From Gemmatimonadota bacterium (lineage in GTDB: Bacteria; Gemmatimonadota; Gemmatimonadetes; Gemmatimonadales; GWC2-71-9), in assembly GCA_029262195.1 (NCBI GenBank), contig JAJCZX010000038.1, forward strand, positions 1 through 64,000: a stretch of 64,000 bases of DNA. The letters run 5' to 3'. This document shows positions 9,779-18,808 of this stretch, piece by piece. Made by a program: the position numbers and the translations under genes. How positions within the stretch are numbered: the stretch's first letter is position 1; every line of letters starts with the position of its first letter. The notes under the pieces are model-generated. The model saw only the letters and a list, made by a program, of their open reading frames with translations. It did no database searches and was not told where the DNA came from.

Positions 9779-10138
9779 ATTTGGTCTTTTTATATTTTTC
9801 CGCACGGCGGAGTGATGCTACTCTTGAGGTTCCCTTGACCGCCCGATCGTCGTATCCCTGCACCACTGAACAAGACCATACTGCTCGGCCTCACGCTGCT
9901 CCTGGCGTGCACACAGTGGAGCGATATTTCGGCGCCGTGCCCGGGCACCTAGTAGGTGTTTATGTCGGCACTAACCTCGCCGAGGTCGGCGACGATCCGA
10001 TTGATTCCCTGGGATTCTCGAGAATGCGGTCGCGCCACAGGGCGTTGTGGGGATTCGAACAACTATTCGATGACATGATGATAACAATGTCAAAGAAATT
10101 GAAATCACAGACTCCCGGTCTTTTTTGATAACCTGACC

Positions 10139-10849
10139 ATGTTTTCAAAATCAGCAGAATTCTATGACCTGATATACCGGTCCTTCAAAGACTACGCGGG
10201 GGAGTCCGCGGAAATAGCGTCTATGATTCGCGATCGACTTCCCCAAGCGAAATCGGTGCTGGACGTCGCCTGCGGCACGGGAGAACATGCAAAACATTTG
10301 AGTACCTCGCACGGTTTTTTGGTTGACGGTATTGATCTTGACGCCGCGATGGTGGAAATAGCCAGGGCAAAGGATTCGAAGGGGACGTACGATTGCGCGG
10401 ACATGTGTGATTTCTCGCTTGACCGATCCTACGACGTCATACTCTGTTTGTTCAGCTCCATCGGATACGCCAAAACTCTCGACAAAGTTGTCGCTGCTTT
10501 CAGCAGGTTTCGAAACCATTTGAGGCCGGGCGGAATAATTGTGGTCGAGCCGTGGTTCGCGCCGGAAGACATGAAACCGGGGTTCCTCTCGATGAAAACG
10601 GCCGAGGACGATGAACACAAAGTTTGCCGCCTCTCGTTTAACGAAATCGACGGCCGCATTTCTCTTGTCCATTTCGAGTATCTGATCGGCGGTCCCGGAG
10701 GGATTCAACATCTCAGAGAAACTCATGAACTGGGTTTATTCACCAGGGCAGAAATGGAAGCGGCATTCCGGAAGGTCGGCTTTTTCGCGACCTATGATGC
10801 CGAGGGTCTTTCAGGGCGCGGGGTGTGGGTTGTGGAAGCCGCAGGCTAG
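10139..10849 (+). CDS. class I SAM-dependent methyltransferase
   Basis: 'SVLDVACGTGEHAKHLSTSHGFLVDGIDLDAAMVEIA', 'RNHLRPGGIIVVEPW'. Confidence 0.9.
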   Translation: MFSKSAEFYDLIYRSFKDYAGESAEIASMIRDRLPQAKSVLDVACGTGEHAKHLSTSHGFLVDGIDLDAAMVEIARAKDSKGTYDCADMCDFSLDRSYDVILCLFSSIGYAKTLDKVVAAFSRFRNHLRPGGIIVVEPWFAPEDMKPGFLSMKTAEDDEHKVCRLSFNEIDGRISLVHFEYLIGGPGGIQHLRETHELGLFTRAEMEAAFRKVGFFATYDAEGLSGRGVWVVEAAG

Positions 10850-10886
10850 ATTGCCCACCCACACTGTTGACCTAAAAAGGCACCTT

Positions 10887-11174
10887 ATGGCACTTACTAT
10901 AGTAGCGAGTATTCGAGCTGAATCCGGCAAGGAAACTTTCCTTGAAGCCGAGTTGCAAAAGCTGGTGGAACTCACGAGGAAGGAAGCTGGATGCATTCAG
11001 TATGATCTCCATAGGAACAACGAAGAACCGGGACATTTCCTCTTTTTCGAGAATTGGGACAGCCGGGATCTGTGGCAGGCACATATGGAATCGGACCATA
11101 TCGCGGCATATAAGACTGCTACTGAAGGTGCCGTGGCCGAATTTCTCCTTCACGAGATGGACCGTATCGCCTGA
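10887..11174 (+). CDS. antibiotic biosynthesis monooxygenase (ABM) domain protein
   Basis: 'MALTIVASIRAESGKETFLEAELQKLVELTRKEAGCIQYDLHRNNEEPGHFLFFENWDSRDLWQAHMES' ABM family; start moved to ATG 10887. Confidence 0.9.
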   Translation: MALTIVASIRAESGKETFLEAELQKLVELTRKEAGCIQYDLHRNNEEPGHFLFFENWDSRDLWQAHMESDHIAAYKTATEGAVAEFLLHEMDRIA

Positions 11175-11232
11175 GGCGGTCGATTTTGTAATGACTGATC
11201 AAAGGGCCTTCGCTGCCTGTTATGTTTGTACA

Positions 11233-11712
11233 ATGGGGAAGACAACTTTTTGGATCGCGGCCATCGTCTGCCTTGGCGCCACGGTTTCGTGTCGTCGGCC
11301 ACCTGCGAACAGTGAGGCAGGAGATTCCGTGTTGGTTGAACCGCTCGGGGATACAAGGCTCCCGCTCAAAGAGATTATGGTCGGCCTCGAAAACGATCTG
11401 GCCCGTGTATCTGGTGGACTCTGGCGTGAAGACACAGGGTCCATTCGAGAAGGAGCGAGACGCGTCGCCGACCACCCCCGGGTGGTGCGAAACCAAATGA
11501 GCGCAATTCAAGCCGCCCTGGCTGATGACTTTGCAGCTTTCGCCGGGTTAGATCAAGTTGTTCACCGTTCCGCCGTCGAGCTGGTCGAAGCAGTCGACTC
11601 AAGTAGAACGACGGAAGAAATGTTCGAAATCTTCCTTCGAATCCAACGCGGATGTGTATCCTGTCACGAAACCTTTCGGGAGAGGGTAGGGGAGGCGTTG
11701 GGGTCGTTTTGA
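11233..11712 (+). CDS. exported cytochrome c'-like protein (C-terminal CxxCH)
   Basis: Lipoprotein-type signal '..IAAIVCLGATVSC'; near-C-terminal haem motif 'RGCVSCHETFRERVGEAL'. Confidence 0.6.
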   Translation: MGKTTFWIAAIVCLGATVSCRRPPANSEAGDSVLVEPLGDTRLPLKEIMVGLENDLARVSGGLWREDTGSIREGARRVADHPRVVRNQMSAIQAALADDFAAFAGLDQVVHRSAVELVEAVDSSRTTEEMFEIFLRIQRGCVSCHETFRERVGEALGSF

Positions 11713-11883
11713 CTCCATCTGCCACCATGAATTATGAGGCGTTCGTTCTCTGGGAGTGGTTGGCCCTTCTGCTGAGTGTCGATTCACCTTCTGCCTATAA
11801 GGGGTGTGCAGAGCGTCACCGCCTCGAGAATTCTCAGATTGGAAATCCCGAACCCCTGATCGAGTCGACTAGAGTGTGAGCGG

Positions 11884-12462
11884 TTGAGTAGCGATCAATC
11901 GGGGTTACCGCTCAAGTTGGAAGACCCCACCGCCAGGCGTGCTGACTCCTATCGGGCACTCGTCGCCGAGTTTGTCGAACGGGGGGAAGACCTTGTTCCG
12001 TTTCCGCTGCAGTTCGAACATACCGACTTCGACGCGTTTCTTGCCCGAATGGCTTCCTGCTCGCGAGGTGAGGGAATTGCTCCGGGATTTGTTGCCCACT
12101 CCACTTTCTGGCTCGTTCGCGACAACCAGGACGTCGTTGGAGTTTCGAACCTTCGTCACGCCCTCACGGACTCGTTGCGGAGGGAAGGAGGGCATGTGGG
12201 CTATGGAGTGCGTCCCAGTGCGCGTGGCAACGGCTATGCCACGGAGTTGCTGCGCCAGACGCTTGCCAGGGCTGAGAGACTTGGTTTAGATCGAGTCCTG
12301 GTGACGTGTGATAAGGACAACGAGGCTTCCGCCCGGGTCATTCTTCGCAATGGCGGCGTACTGGATTCGGAAGAATTCCTTACCAAAATTGGCGGTATTC
12401 TCCAAAGATACTGGATCTCGATTCCATATAAATCGACCTTAAACAGTTGCCTTTCTTTGTAG
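11884..12462 (+). CDS. GNAT-family N-acetyltransferase
   Basis: 'GGHVGYGVRPSARGNGYATELLRQTLARAERLGLDRVLVTCDKDNEASARVILRNGG'. Confidence 0.9.
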   Translation: MSSDQSGLPLKLEDPTARRADSYRALVAEFVERGEDLVPFPLQFEHTDFDAFLARMASCSRGEGIAPGFVAHSTFWLVRDNQDVVGVSNLRHALTDSLRREGGHVGYGVRPSARGNGYATELLRQTLARAERLGLDRVLVTCDKDNEASARVILRNGGVLDSEEFLTKIGGILQRYWISIPYKSTLNSCLSL

Positions 12463-12478
12463 CGCAAAGTACTTTGCG
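12463..12478. promoter_or_regulatory. perfect 16-bp palindrome CGCAAAGTACTTTGCG, candidate operator
   Basis: Arms CGCAAAGT / ACTTTGCG with no spacer, immediately after the GNAT stop and 61 bp before the next start. Confidence 0.5.
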
Positions 12479-12539
12479 TTAACCTGCCGCATCCCAGGGC
12501 ATCACTTAAGAAAAACCTGAGCTTTCCAGGAGGCGATTC

Positions 12540-13070
12540 ATGGTCGCTAACACCATTTTCAGGCGCCTACGCGGCGCGTTGGGCAACGCTGTAGTTTGGG
12601 GAGGCGCCTGGTTTACCGGAGCGCTCGCTCTATTCGGCACCCTGCGGGTGGTCGGCGTATTTGATTTTTCCTGGGGTGCCATACTGTTCACCTCTTTTCA
12701 AGCCGGAGTCGTCGGTGGCGTTGCGGGAGGGTTCTTCGCAACTGTGATAGGCCTTCTGTACCGAGGGCGCCGGTTATCCGAACTCAACTGGGTGCGTTTT
12801 GGTTTGGGCGGAGCTGTGGTTACCGGAATTTTCGTACCTTTATTCCTGCAGGCGATGAATTTGCTTTCGGGAGATGGGATGGTACCCTGGGCACTGGTCC
12901 TGGACGATATCCCTCTGGTAGCGGTATTCGGCGGGCTTGCAGCCGGCGGCTCATTGAGAATTGCGCAGTATGCAGAAAAAGCGCTTCCTGACGGGGCTCG
13001 GGATAGATTGGAGGCTGGACAGAGCGTGGCGGAACACACTGTTTTAGAGAAAGACAAGGTCACGCTTTGA
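12540..13070 (+). CDS. hypothetical 4-TM membrane protein
   Basis: Hydrophobic helices 'VVWGGAWFTGALALFG', 'AGVVGGVAGGFFATVIGLLY', 'GAVVTGIFVPLFLQAM', 'VAVFGGLAAGGSL'. Confidence 0.7.
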   Translation: MVANTIFRRLRGALGNAVVWGGAWFTGALALFGTLRVVGVFDFSWGAILFTSFQAGVVGGVAGGFFATVIGLLYRGRRLSELNWVRFGLGGAVVTGIFVPLFLQAMNLLSGDGMVPWALVLDDIPLVAVFGGLAAGGSLRIAQYAEKALPDGARDRLEAGQSVAEHTVLEKDKVTL

Positions 13071-13195
13071 AGGCTGCCCAGGCAAAATTCATGGGCTGTT
13101 GTTTTGACGGATCCTTGTTCTGACGTACATCATGGATGTTGGAATTGCCGTCGCAGTCTCCTCTCGATGGCTTACCCAATGTCGACGGAGGTGGT

Positions 13196-14428
13196 ATGAC
13201 GACGATGGAGAAGCCGGTGCCCAACCGGAAGAGTCTCTCAGGACTGGTGTTAACCCTTTGTGTCTTCGTTTTTTCCGCGATTCCGACTAAGGCCCAGGAT
13301 ACCGTGGACAACCCGCGACCTGTATGGAACGCCGAAGAAGGCTTTCGCTTTTCCGAGGCACCGTCACTGCTGATCGGCAACGAACTGGATGAGATGTACC
13401 AGTTCTTTCGCGTAGCGGGGGCCGCACGACTGAGTGACGGACGCATCGTAGTAGCTGATGGAGGAAGTCGCTCGCTCCGTTTTTTCGACCAGACCGGCGA
13501 ATTCCTTAACTCGGTGGGTAGGCAGGGTGGTGGCCCCGGGGAGTTTCAAGACCTTTCCAAATTCTTTCTCGTCGCGGGCGATACCATCGTAGCGGGGGAC
13601 CGGCGAGACCTTTCTTACTTTTCGGAGTCCGGGCAATACCTGATGCGACGCGGAGGTCTCAACGACGACATGCGGGCCTCGCTTCGGTTCAGGGACGTTG
13701 TCGCGGCTTTTGACGGGAGCGGGTTGCGAGTCACTGCATCGGTGCCGATGCGCCCGGAGCCTCGCCCCGGCGGTGGTGCCTGGATTGAGCCTGTGGGTGT
13801 TTCGTTCATCGACGGAGACAACCAGGAAGTACGGTCGCTCGGCATGCTACCCGGCATGGAAGTAACCATGTCAGAAGGCCGACCTCGCCCCCCATGGTTC
13901 GGAGCGACGTCGGCATTTGCAAGTGATGGTGAGTTGTTCTATACCGGGCTCGGCACCGAGTACTCTATTCGGGTTTTTGATCGCGGTGGCCAACTGGTGC
14001 GAACAATCCGCAGGGCATGGGAACCGCAGTCCGTTAGTGGAAGTGACATTGACGAGTACGTACGCGAGTGGGGCAAACGTTGGATCAGGTCGACTGGGAC
14101 CGAAGCCGAAGCCGAACGCCGATCTCTGCGGGCCGATCCGTATGCGGAGAGGGTGCCAGCCTTTTCGCAGTTCGTCGCTGATCGCGCGGGGCGGCTCTGG
14201 GTCCGAGAAGCCAACCTGGCCGACGCGCCTGGCGCCGGGCAACTCAACACGCGGTCGCTGGTACCGAGTACGTGGAGTGTTTTTAACTCTGAAGGCCGGT
14301 GGCTGGGAGATGTTGTCATGCCTGCTCGGTTCAAGCCTACCGATATCGGTGCCGACTATGTGCTTGGCACGGTCACCGATGGAAATGGGGTTGAGATGGT
14401 GGCAATGTTTGCCTTGGAAAACAGGTAG
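13196..14428 (+). CDS. exported 6-bladed beta-propeller (NHL-like) protein
   Basis: Signal peptide; 'RLSDGRIVVADGGSRSLRFFDQTGEFLNSVGRQGGGPGEFQDLSKF' blade motif; 'WSVFNSEGRWLGDVVMP' C-terminal blade; ATG 13196 behind ggaggtgg. Confidence 0.85.
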   Translation: MTTMEKPVPNRKSLSGLVLTLCVFVFSAIPTKAQDTVDNPRPVWNAEEGFRFSEAPSLLIGNELDEMYQFFRVAGAARLSDGRIVVADGGSRSLRFFDQTGEFLNSVGRQGGGPGEFQDLSKFFLVAGDTIVAGDRRDLSYFSESGQYLMRRGGLNDDMRASLRFRDVVAAFDGSGLRVTASVPMRPEPRPGGGAWIEPVGVSFIDGDNQEVRSLGMLPGMEVTMSEGRPRPPWFGATSAFASDGELFYTGLGTEYSIRVFDRGGQLVRTIRRAWEPQSVSGSDIDEYVREWGKRWIRSTGTEAEAERRSLRADPYAERVPAFSQFVADRAGRLWVREANLADAPGAGQLNTRSLVPSTWSVFNSEGRWLGDVVMPARFKPTDIGADYVLGTVTDGNGVEMVAMFALENR

Positions 14429-14560
14429 TTGAACCGACAGTGATGCCCTCGACGTATGACGCTTAGTCACGATCCAGGGCCAGGGAAGGAAGTGGGAATG
14501 GTGTCTTCTCTGGCTTCGACACGACATTGTCGACTGGTTGATAGGATGCCTCGTGGATGT

Positions 14561-14704
14561 CGAGAATGGACCGTGTTGGATCCGGATGGGCGTTGGCTCG
14601 GCACATCGGATACGCCGGAAGGGGTATCCATTAGAACTATCACCTGCGGTTTCATCGGTGAACTGGATGTGCCGTTCGTTGTGGTTCACTGGATTGACAG
14701 ACCG
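14561..14704 (+). pseudogene. remnant of a second 6-bladed beta-propeller C-terminus
   Basis: 'EWTVLDPDGRWLGTSDTPEGVSIRTITCGFIGELDVPFVVVHWIDRP' parallels the C-terminal blade of the intact upstream protein (WSVFNSEGRWLG...); no N-terminal domain. Confidence 0.5.
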
Positions 14705-14705
14705 T

Positions 14706-15035
14706 ATGGTGGGAGTCGCGATGGTTCGGTGGGCTGCAATCCCCGGTGTCATGATCCTCCTGCAGAGTGCCTGTTACACGTGGCAGAAGCTAGACACCGC
14801 ACCCGCTGCCGAGTCCTTGCCGTCCAGGGTTCGCATAGTACTGATTGACAGCACGCATGTTGTCTTGACCGAAACATCATTGGGTTCTGATTCACTTTTC
14901 GGTCTGTTGACCGAGGGTTTCCAACCAGCGAATCCTCCCCGAGTTGCTTACTCTCTCGATCGAGTGGCTAGTTGGGAGTGGGAGCGTTTTAGTCCGACGC
15001 GTACAATCGGAGGTTTCGTGCGGTACCTGCGATAA
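14706..15035 (+). CDS. small putative lipoprotein
   Basis: 'MVRWAAIPGVMILLQSACYTW' lipobox-like signal; alternative start 14721. Confidence 0.5.
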   Translation: MVGVAMVRWAAIPGVMILLQSACYTWQKLDTAPAAESLPSRVRIVLIDSTHVVLTETSLGSDSLFGLLTEGFQPANPPRVAYSLDRVASWEWERFSPTRTIGGFVRYLR

Positions 15036-15209
15036 CCTTGGGACTACTCTACCTGATTGCGTGTAACGGTGAAAGGTGTGAGGCGCATGAACAGTAATGT
15101 GGCGAGTTTGATTGGCAGCTCGACCCCCCTACCGGACGTCAGAGCGGCGCGGACAAAACTACTGGGCCGCCTGGCTCTTCTGGCGGTTGCTGCGCTCTGG
15201 TCTCTTTCC

Positions 15210-16250
15210 TCAGTTTGTCGGTGGTATCAGCAGCCTTCGAACTATAACCCGTCCCTCAAAGTCCCGTCCCATGGTACCCCGATGGGTATTGAAATAAACG
15301 ACGTCTTTGGTAGAGTTGGTGGCGATTCCATTCGGTTCTTCGATCGTGGATACACCAACCGGCCCGTCATCATATCCCGGCCTTCCGTTTCCGCTGACAA
15401 TTCCGAAGGCACCGGTCTCAAGTTCCACCCTGTAGATCACATGGTCCCATATTTTGTTCACGTACAAAGCTCCCCCCGCGACAACCGCATGTGAGTTGGC
15501 TGCCCGCCCGGGGAGCTCGGCAAGAATCTCGACATCACCGTCCGGCGTCCACTTGAAGACCTTCCCACTACCGAGGTCAGAGACGTAAATGTTGCCGACA
15601 TCGTCCATGGTGACCCCGTTGGGCTGAGTCATTTCGTCGTGGCGAAGCACTATTTCGGCGGGCCCCCCTTCCGAGCCAACCCGAGCCAGATATTTGCCCC
15701 GGTGGTTCGCAACGATGAAGTCTCCGGTTGGCCGTTGTAGAATCCCAACAGGGCCGTCCAATCCATCTTCCGCGAAGACTGTACGTGTTCCGTCCGGGCT
15801 AATGCGATAGATCTTGTTTTCCGTCCAGTCGCATTGCAAAAGGTCGCCGGTGTCGAGTACCAGGTTCCCGGATGCCGAAACAAACTCTCCGTTCAAAAGG
15901 GTTGTTTCTCCATTCGGAGCGGTCTTCCAAACGGATTCGCTGAAATTGGTGTTGAAGATGCTTCCGTCCTGGTCTATAGACATGCCCCCGATCCCCCCGG
16001 ACGACAGCATCTCGATGCTGGTGGGCACCGTTTCAGTAAAATGCTCGGGGATCGGAGAACCGTCAGACATCGTTCCCGGCGCGTTCAGTATTCGTTCGTC
16101 GGCGCTAGGCCTCGTTGCATCAACAGGAGGCAGGCCATCTGGAGAACATGCTGTGAGTGCTATCAAGCCACCGAAAAAAACACCGAGTGTTGAGGTGCCA
16201 GTGGTTTGGCGGACCGGGGCGGGATTCGGATCGTCGGGTTTCACGTACAC
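15210..16250 (-). CDS. NHL/SMP-30-like beta-propeller lipoprotein
   Basis: Signal 'GVFFGGLIALTAC'; repeated 'QPNGVTMDDVGNIYVSDLGSGKVFKWTPDG'. Confidence 0.85.
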   Translation of the reverse strand: MYVKPDDPNPAPVRQTTGTSTLGVFFGGLIALTACSPDGLPPVDATRPSADERILNAPGTMSDGSPIPEHFTETVPTSIEMLSSGGIGGMSIDQDGSIFNTNFSESVWKTAPNGETTLLNGEFVSASGNLVLDTGDLLQCDWTENKIYRISPDGTRTVFAEDGLDGPVGILQRPTGDFIVANHRGKYLARVGSEGGPAEIVLRHDEMTQPNGVTMDDVGNIYVSDLGSGKVFKWTPDGDVEILAELPGRAANSHAVVAGGALYVNKIWDHVIYRVELETGAFGIVSGNGRPGYDDGPVGVSTIEEPNGIATNSTKDVVYFNTHRGTMGRDFEGRVIVRRLLIPPTN

Positions 16251-16335
16251 CTCTTTCGAAATACGGCGCGGATAGCTTGGTTGTTAACAAAAGCAGCTGG
16301 TTGCGGGTAATTGATTATTCAAATATCGCGCAAGT

Positions 16336-16439
16336 AGTATATACAAATAGTATATATAAAACAACATGGCGTTACCCATTGCAACTCTAACATGTGGCGC
16401 CAAAGCAAGTTGGAGACCGTACGGGCAGTATATATAATG
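16336..16439. repeat. AT-rich repeat AGTATATA(C/T)AAA(A/T): tandem 13-bp pair plus third copy
   Basis: AGTATATACAAAT (16336-16348), AGTATATATAAAA (16349-16361), AGTATATATAATG (16427-16439). Confidence 0.5.
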
Positions 16440-16446
16440 ACGCCCA

Positions 16447-17043
16447 TTGAAAACCTTACGGCCTCGGCATGGAAAGGGTCAATTGTCCGATTTCAACGAG
16501 AACCCGCTGGGAGCAGTCAAATGGGGTTTTACTACGCGTCGTCTGCGCGCAGAACCATGGCATTCACATGCTGGAGACAATCCAGGGCTCACGGCGACGG
16601 TGAAACGGTTGCTCACACCCGAAGTAACCGCATCGTTGCCTGGCAGTTGGCAAGGGGCGTATGACGAGAATCGGGTGAAACAGTGGATCGCCGATCGAGA
16701 TGATGAGGGAACCACTCTTTTGATATGCGAAAACGGTACCTTTGAACCGGTTGGCTTACTCCTGGTTCACGCCTCAAGAAGCGGCGGTGACTCAGATATC
16801 GAGTTGAGGGTGGGGTATTTACTCGGAAAAGAATTCTGGGGAATGGGCTATGGCACCGAACTGCTTGTTGGCCTGGTCGGATGGGCTCGGGCCATTGGAG
16901 TAGGGTCGATTGTGGCTGGCGTTTCGGGAGACAATATCGCTTCCCGCAAAGTTCTGGAGAAATCCGACTTCGTGCGGTGCGACAGTACCAGTGGAACCGA
17001 GTTGTTTTATCAAATTCGCTTTGATCAGAAGAGAGAGAAATGA
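16447..17043 (+). CDS. GNAT-family N-acetyltransferase
   Basis: 'VGYLLGKEFWGMGYGTELLVGLVGWARAIGVGSIVAGVSGDNIASRKVLEKSDF'; start uncertain. Confidence 0.85.
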   Translation: MKTLRPRHGKGQLSDFNENPLGAVKWGFTTRRLRAEPWHSHAGDNPGLTATVKRLLTPEVTASLPGSWQGAYDENRVKQWIADRDDEGTTLLICENGTFEPVGLLLVHASRSGGDSDIELRVGYLLGKEFWGMGYGTELLVGLVGWARAIGVGSIVAGVSGDNIASRKVLEKSDFVRCDSTSGTELFYQIRFDQKREK

Positions 17044-17321
17044 AAAAATTTATGCTGTTGCACTTCGGATTTGAGACGCCAACGCCGGAAATAATGGAGG
17101 CGTGGAATAATTGGTTCGAATCGATCAAAGACATCGAGGTTGAGCGGGGCGGGTTCAAGTCAGGAAGGGAGATTTCGAAAGATGGTGCCACCGATCTCCC
17201 CTGGGGGCCGGGCTGTATTACAGCGTACAACATTATTGAAGCCGAAGACATGGCTGCGGCGGAGAAAGTCGCTCAAGAGAATCCGTTTATAACGAGCATT
17301 CGGGTGTATGAACTGAGGTAG
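17040..17321 (+). CDS. YCII-related domain protein
   Basis: 'MKKFMLLHFGFETPTPEIMEAWNNWFESI..SGREISKDGATDLPWG..ITAYNIIEAEDMAAAEKVAQENPF'. Confidence 0.8.
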   Translation: MKKFMLLHFGFETPTPEIMEAWNNWFESIKDIEVERGGFKSGREISKDGATDLPWGPGCITAYNIIEAEDMAAAEKVAQENPFITSIRVYELR

Positions 17322-17340
17322 GCGTGCCCTGATCTTACCA

Positions 17341-18105
17341 ATGCACTCTTCACTGAACGCAATCGCACACCGACCGTGGCCTCTACCGTCGAAGCCGTGG
17401 GCCTGGCGGCAATCGTGGCTAGACCTGCTTTTCGCCCACTGGCCCGTACCGCTTAAGGCTCTGCGGCCGCATATCCCCTCCGAGCTGGAGATTGAAGAGT
17501 TCGACGGGACCGGTTGGCTGGGCGTGGTTCCGTTTCGAATGGCAGGGGTAGCCAAACGTCCGTTGCCGGACATCCCTGGGACCTCGGCCTTTCCCGAATT
17601 GAACGTTCGTACTTACGTCAATTGTGGAGGACGGCCGGGCGTATGGTTCTTCAGTCTCGACGCCAGCAATGCGCTGGCTGTCTGGGCAGCGAAGACGTTT
17701 TTTCACTTACCTTATTTTCGATCGCGGATGTCGCTGACCGATGACAACCGAACGATCAAGTATTCATCTGTTCGCAAAGACCATACTGGGGGCCCCGCGT
17801 TCGCAGCGGAGTATAGCCCCGTCTCCGATCCCTTCCTTGCTGAGCCGGGCACACTGGAGCACTGGTTGACAGAGCGCTACTGCCTTTACGCCCGCACCAC
17901 ACGCGGTAAGATTCAACGCACCGAAGTGCACCACCGGCAGTGGCCGCTTCAAAAAGCAAAAGCCCAGATCACCGAGAACGAGATGGGGCGATCGTTTGGT
18001 GTCTCGTTGGAAGACGAGCCGGCAACGTTGCATTTTAGCCGGAGTATTGACGTCATCGTCTGGAACCCGGAGACCGTGGACTGTGGGGCCCGACCGGATG
18101 CCTGA
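17341..18105 (+). CDS. DUF2071 (YqjF-like) protein
   Basis: 'WLDLLFAHWPVPLKALRPHIPSELEIEEFDGTGWLGVVPFRM', 'FPELNVRTYV', 'GVWFFSLDASNALAVWAAKTFFHLPYF'. Confidence 0.9.
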   Translation: MHSSLNAIAHRPWPLPSKPWAWRQSWLDLLFAHWPVPLKALRPHIPSELEIEEFDGTGWLGVVPFRMAGVAKRPLPDIPGTSAFPELNVRTYVNCGGRPGVWFFSLDASNALAVWAAKTFFHLPYFRSRMSLTDDNRTIKYSSVRKDHTGGPAFAAEYSPVSDPFLAEPGTLEHWLTERYCLYARTTRGKIQRTEVHHRQWPLQKAKAQITENEMGRSFGVSLEDEPATLHFSRSIDVIVWNPETVDCGARPDA

Positions 18106-18808
18106 AACCGAACTCTACACACCCGTCAAACAGTTCCTTGAAGCTCAGGGATATGAGGTCAAAGGGGAAATCGGCCCCTGCGATGTGATGGCCGTTCGCG
18201 GCGACGAAGAGCCGGTTGTTGTCGAACTGAAAGAAAACTTCAACCTGGCCCTTGTCCTTCAGGCGGTGGATCGGCTGGCTTTCTGTGACACGGTTTATGT
18301 GGCCTTCCGCATAGGAAACGCGCATAGCGCTTCCTGGCGTACCCGTAGGAAACAGGTTCTGCGGCTTCTGCGCAGGCTCGGCCTGGGGCTTCTCACCGTC
18401 AGCACCCGCGGAAAAGTAGTCGCTGCGCTTGATCCTGCCCCGTATCGCCCGAAACCCCAAACTGCTCGTCGGAAGAAGTTGCTGCGGGAATTCGCTGAGA
18501 GAATAGGTGATCCAGAAGACGGCGGTTCCTCACCGCGGCGCCGACTTACCGCCTATCGTCAGGATGTTCTGAGATGTGCGGTGCAGCTGGATCGAGACGG
18601 GGTTTTAAAGGCCAGCGTTCTCAAACAGCTCACGGGAGTAGACCGGGCCGGAACGATTTTGCGTGACAACCACTACGGGTGGTTTGAAAGGGTCAAGGCC
18701 GGATATTATGTGGTGACCAAAAAGGGGAAACGCGAGTTATCAGATTGGACTGCGGCGATCGAACAACTGGACGCCGCATCCGAGTCAAACAAAAAGGAGA
18801 ATGAGTGA
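18098..18808 (+). CDS. DUF2161 protein (PD-(D/E)xK-like)
   Basis: 'LYTPVKQFLEAQGYEVKGEIGPCDVMAVRGDEEPVVVELKENFNLALVLQAVDRL'; 8-nt overlap with the preceding CDS. Confidence 0.85.
   Translation: MPETELYTPVKQFLEAQGYEVKGEIGPCDVMAVRGDEEPVVVELKENFNLALVLQAVDRLAFCDTVYVAFRIGNAHSASWRTRRKQVLRLLRRLGLGLLTVSTRGKVVAALDPAPYRPKPQTARRKKLLREFAERIGDPEDGGSSPRRRLTAYRQDVLRCAVQLDRDGVLKASVLKQLTGVDRAGTILRDNHYGWFERVKAGYYVVTKKGKRELSDWTAAIEQLDAASESNKKENE

Noticed and set aside
10050-10075. tRNA T-arm-like string (minus strand GTTCGAATCCCC)
   Set aside because: Flanking bases do not form a T-stem, acceptor or anticodon arm; no tRNA cloverleaf could be built.
13871-14752. 293 aa - strand ORF
   Set aside because: Antisense to the beta-propeller gene, no recognisable domain.
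15057-15494. + strand ORF of 145 aa
   Set aside because: Mostly antisense to the well-supported NHL lipoprotein gene (15210-16250 -) and shows no family signature; at most the first ~50 codons could be real.
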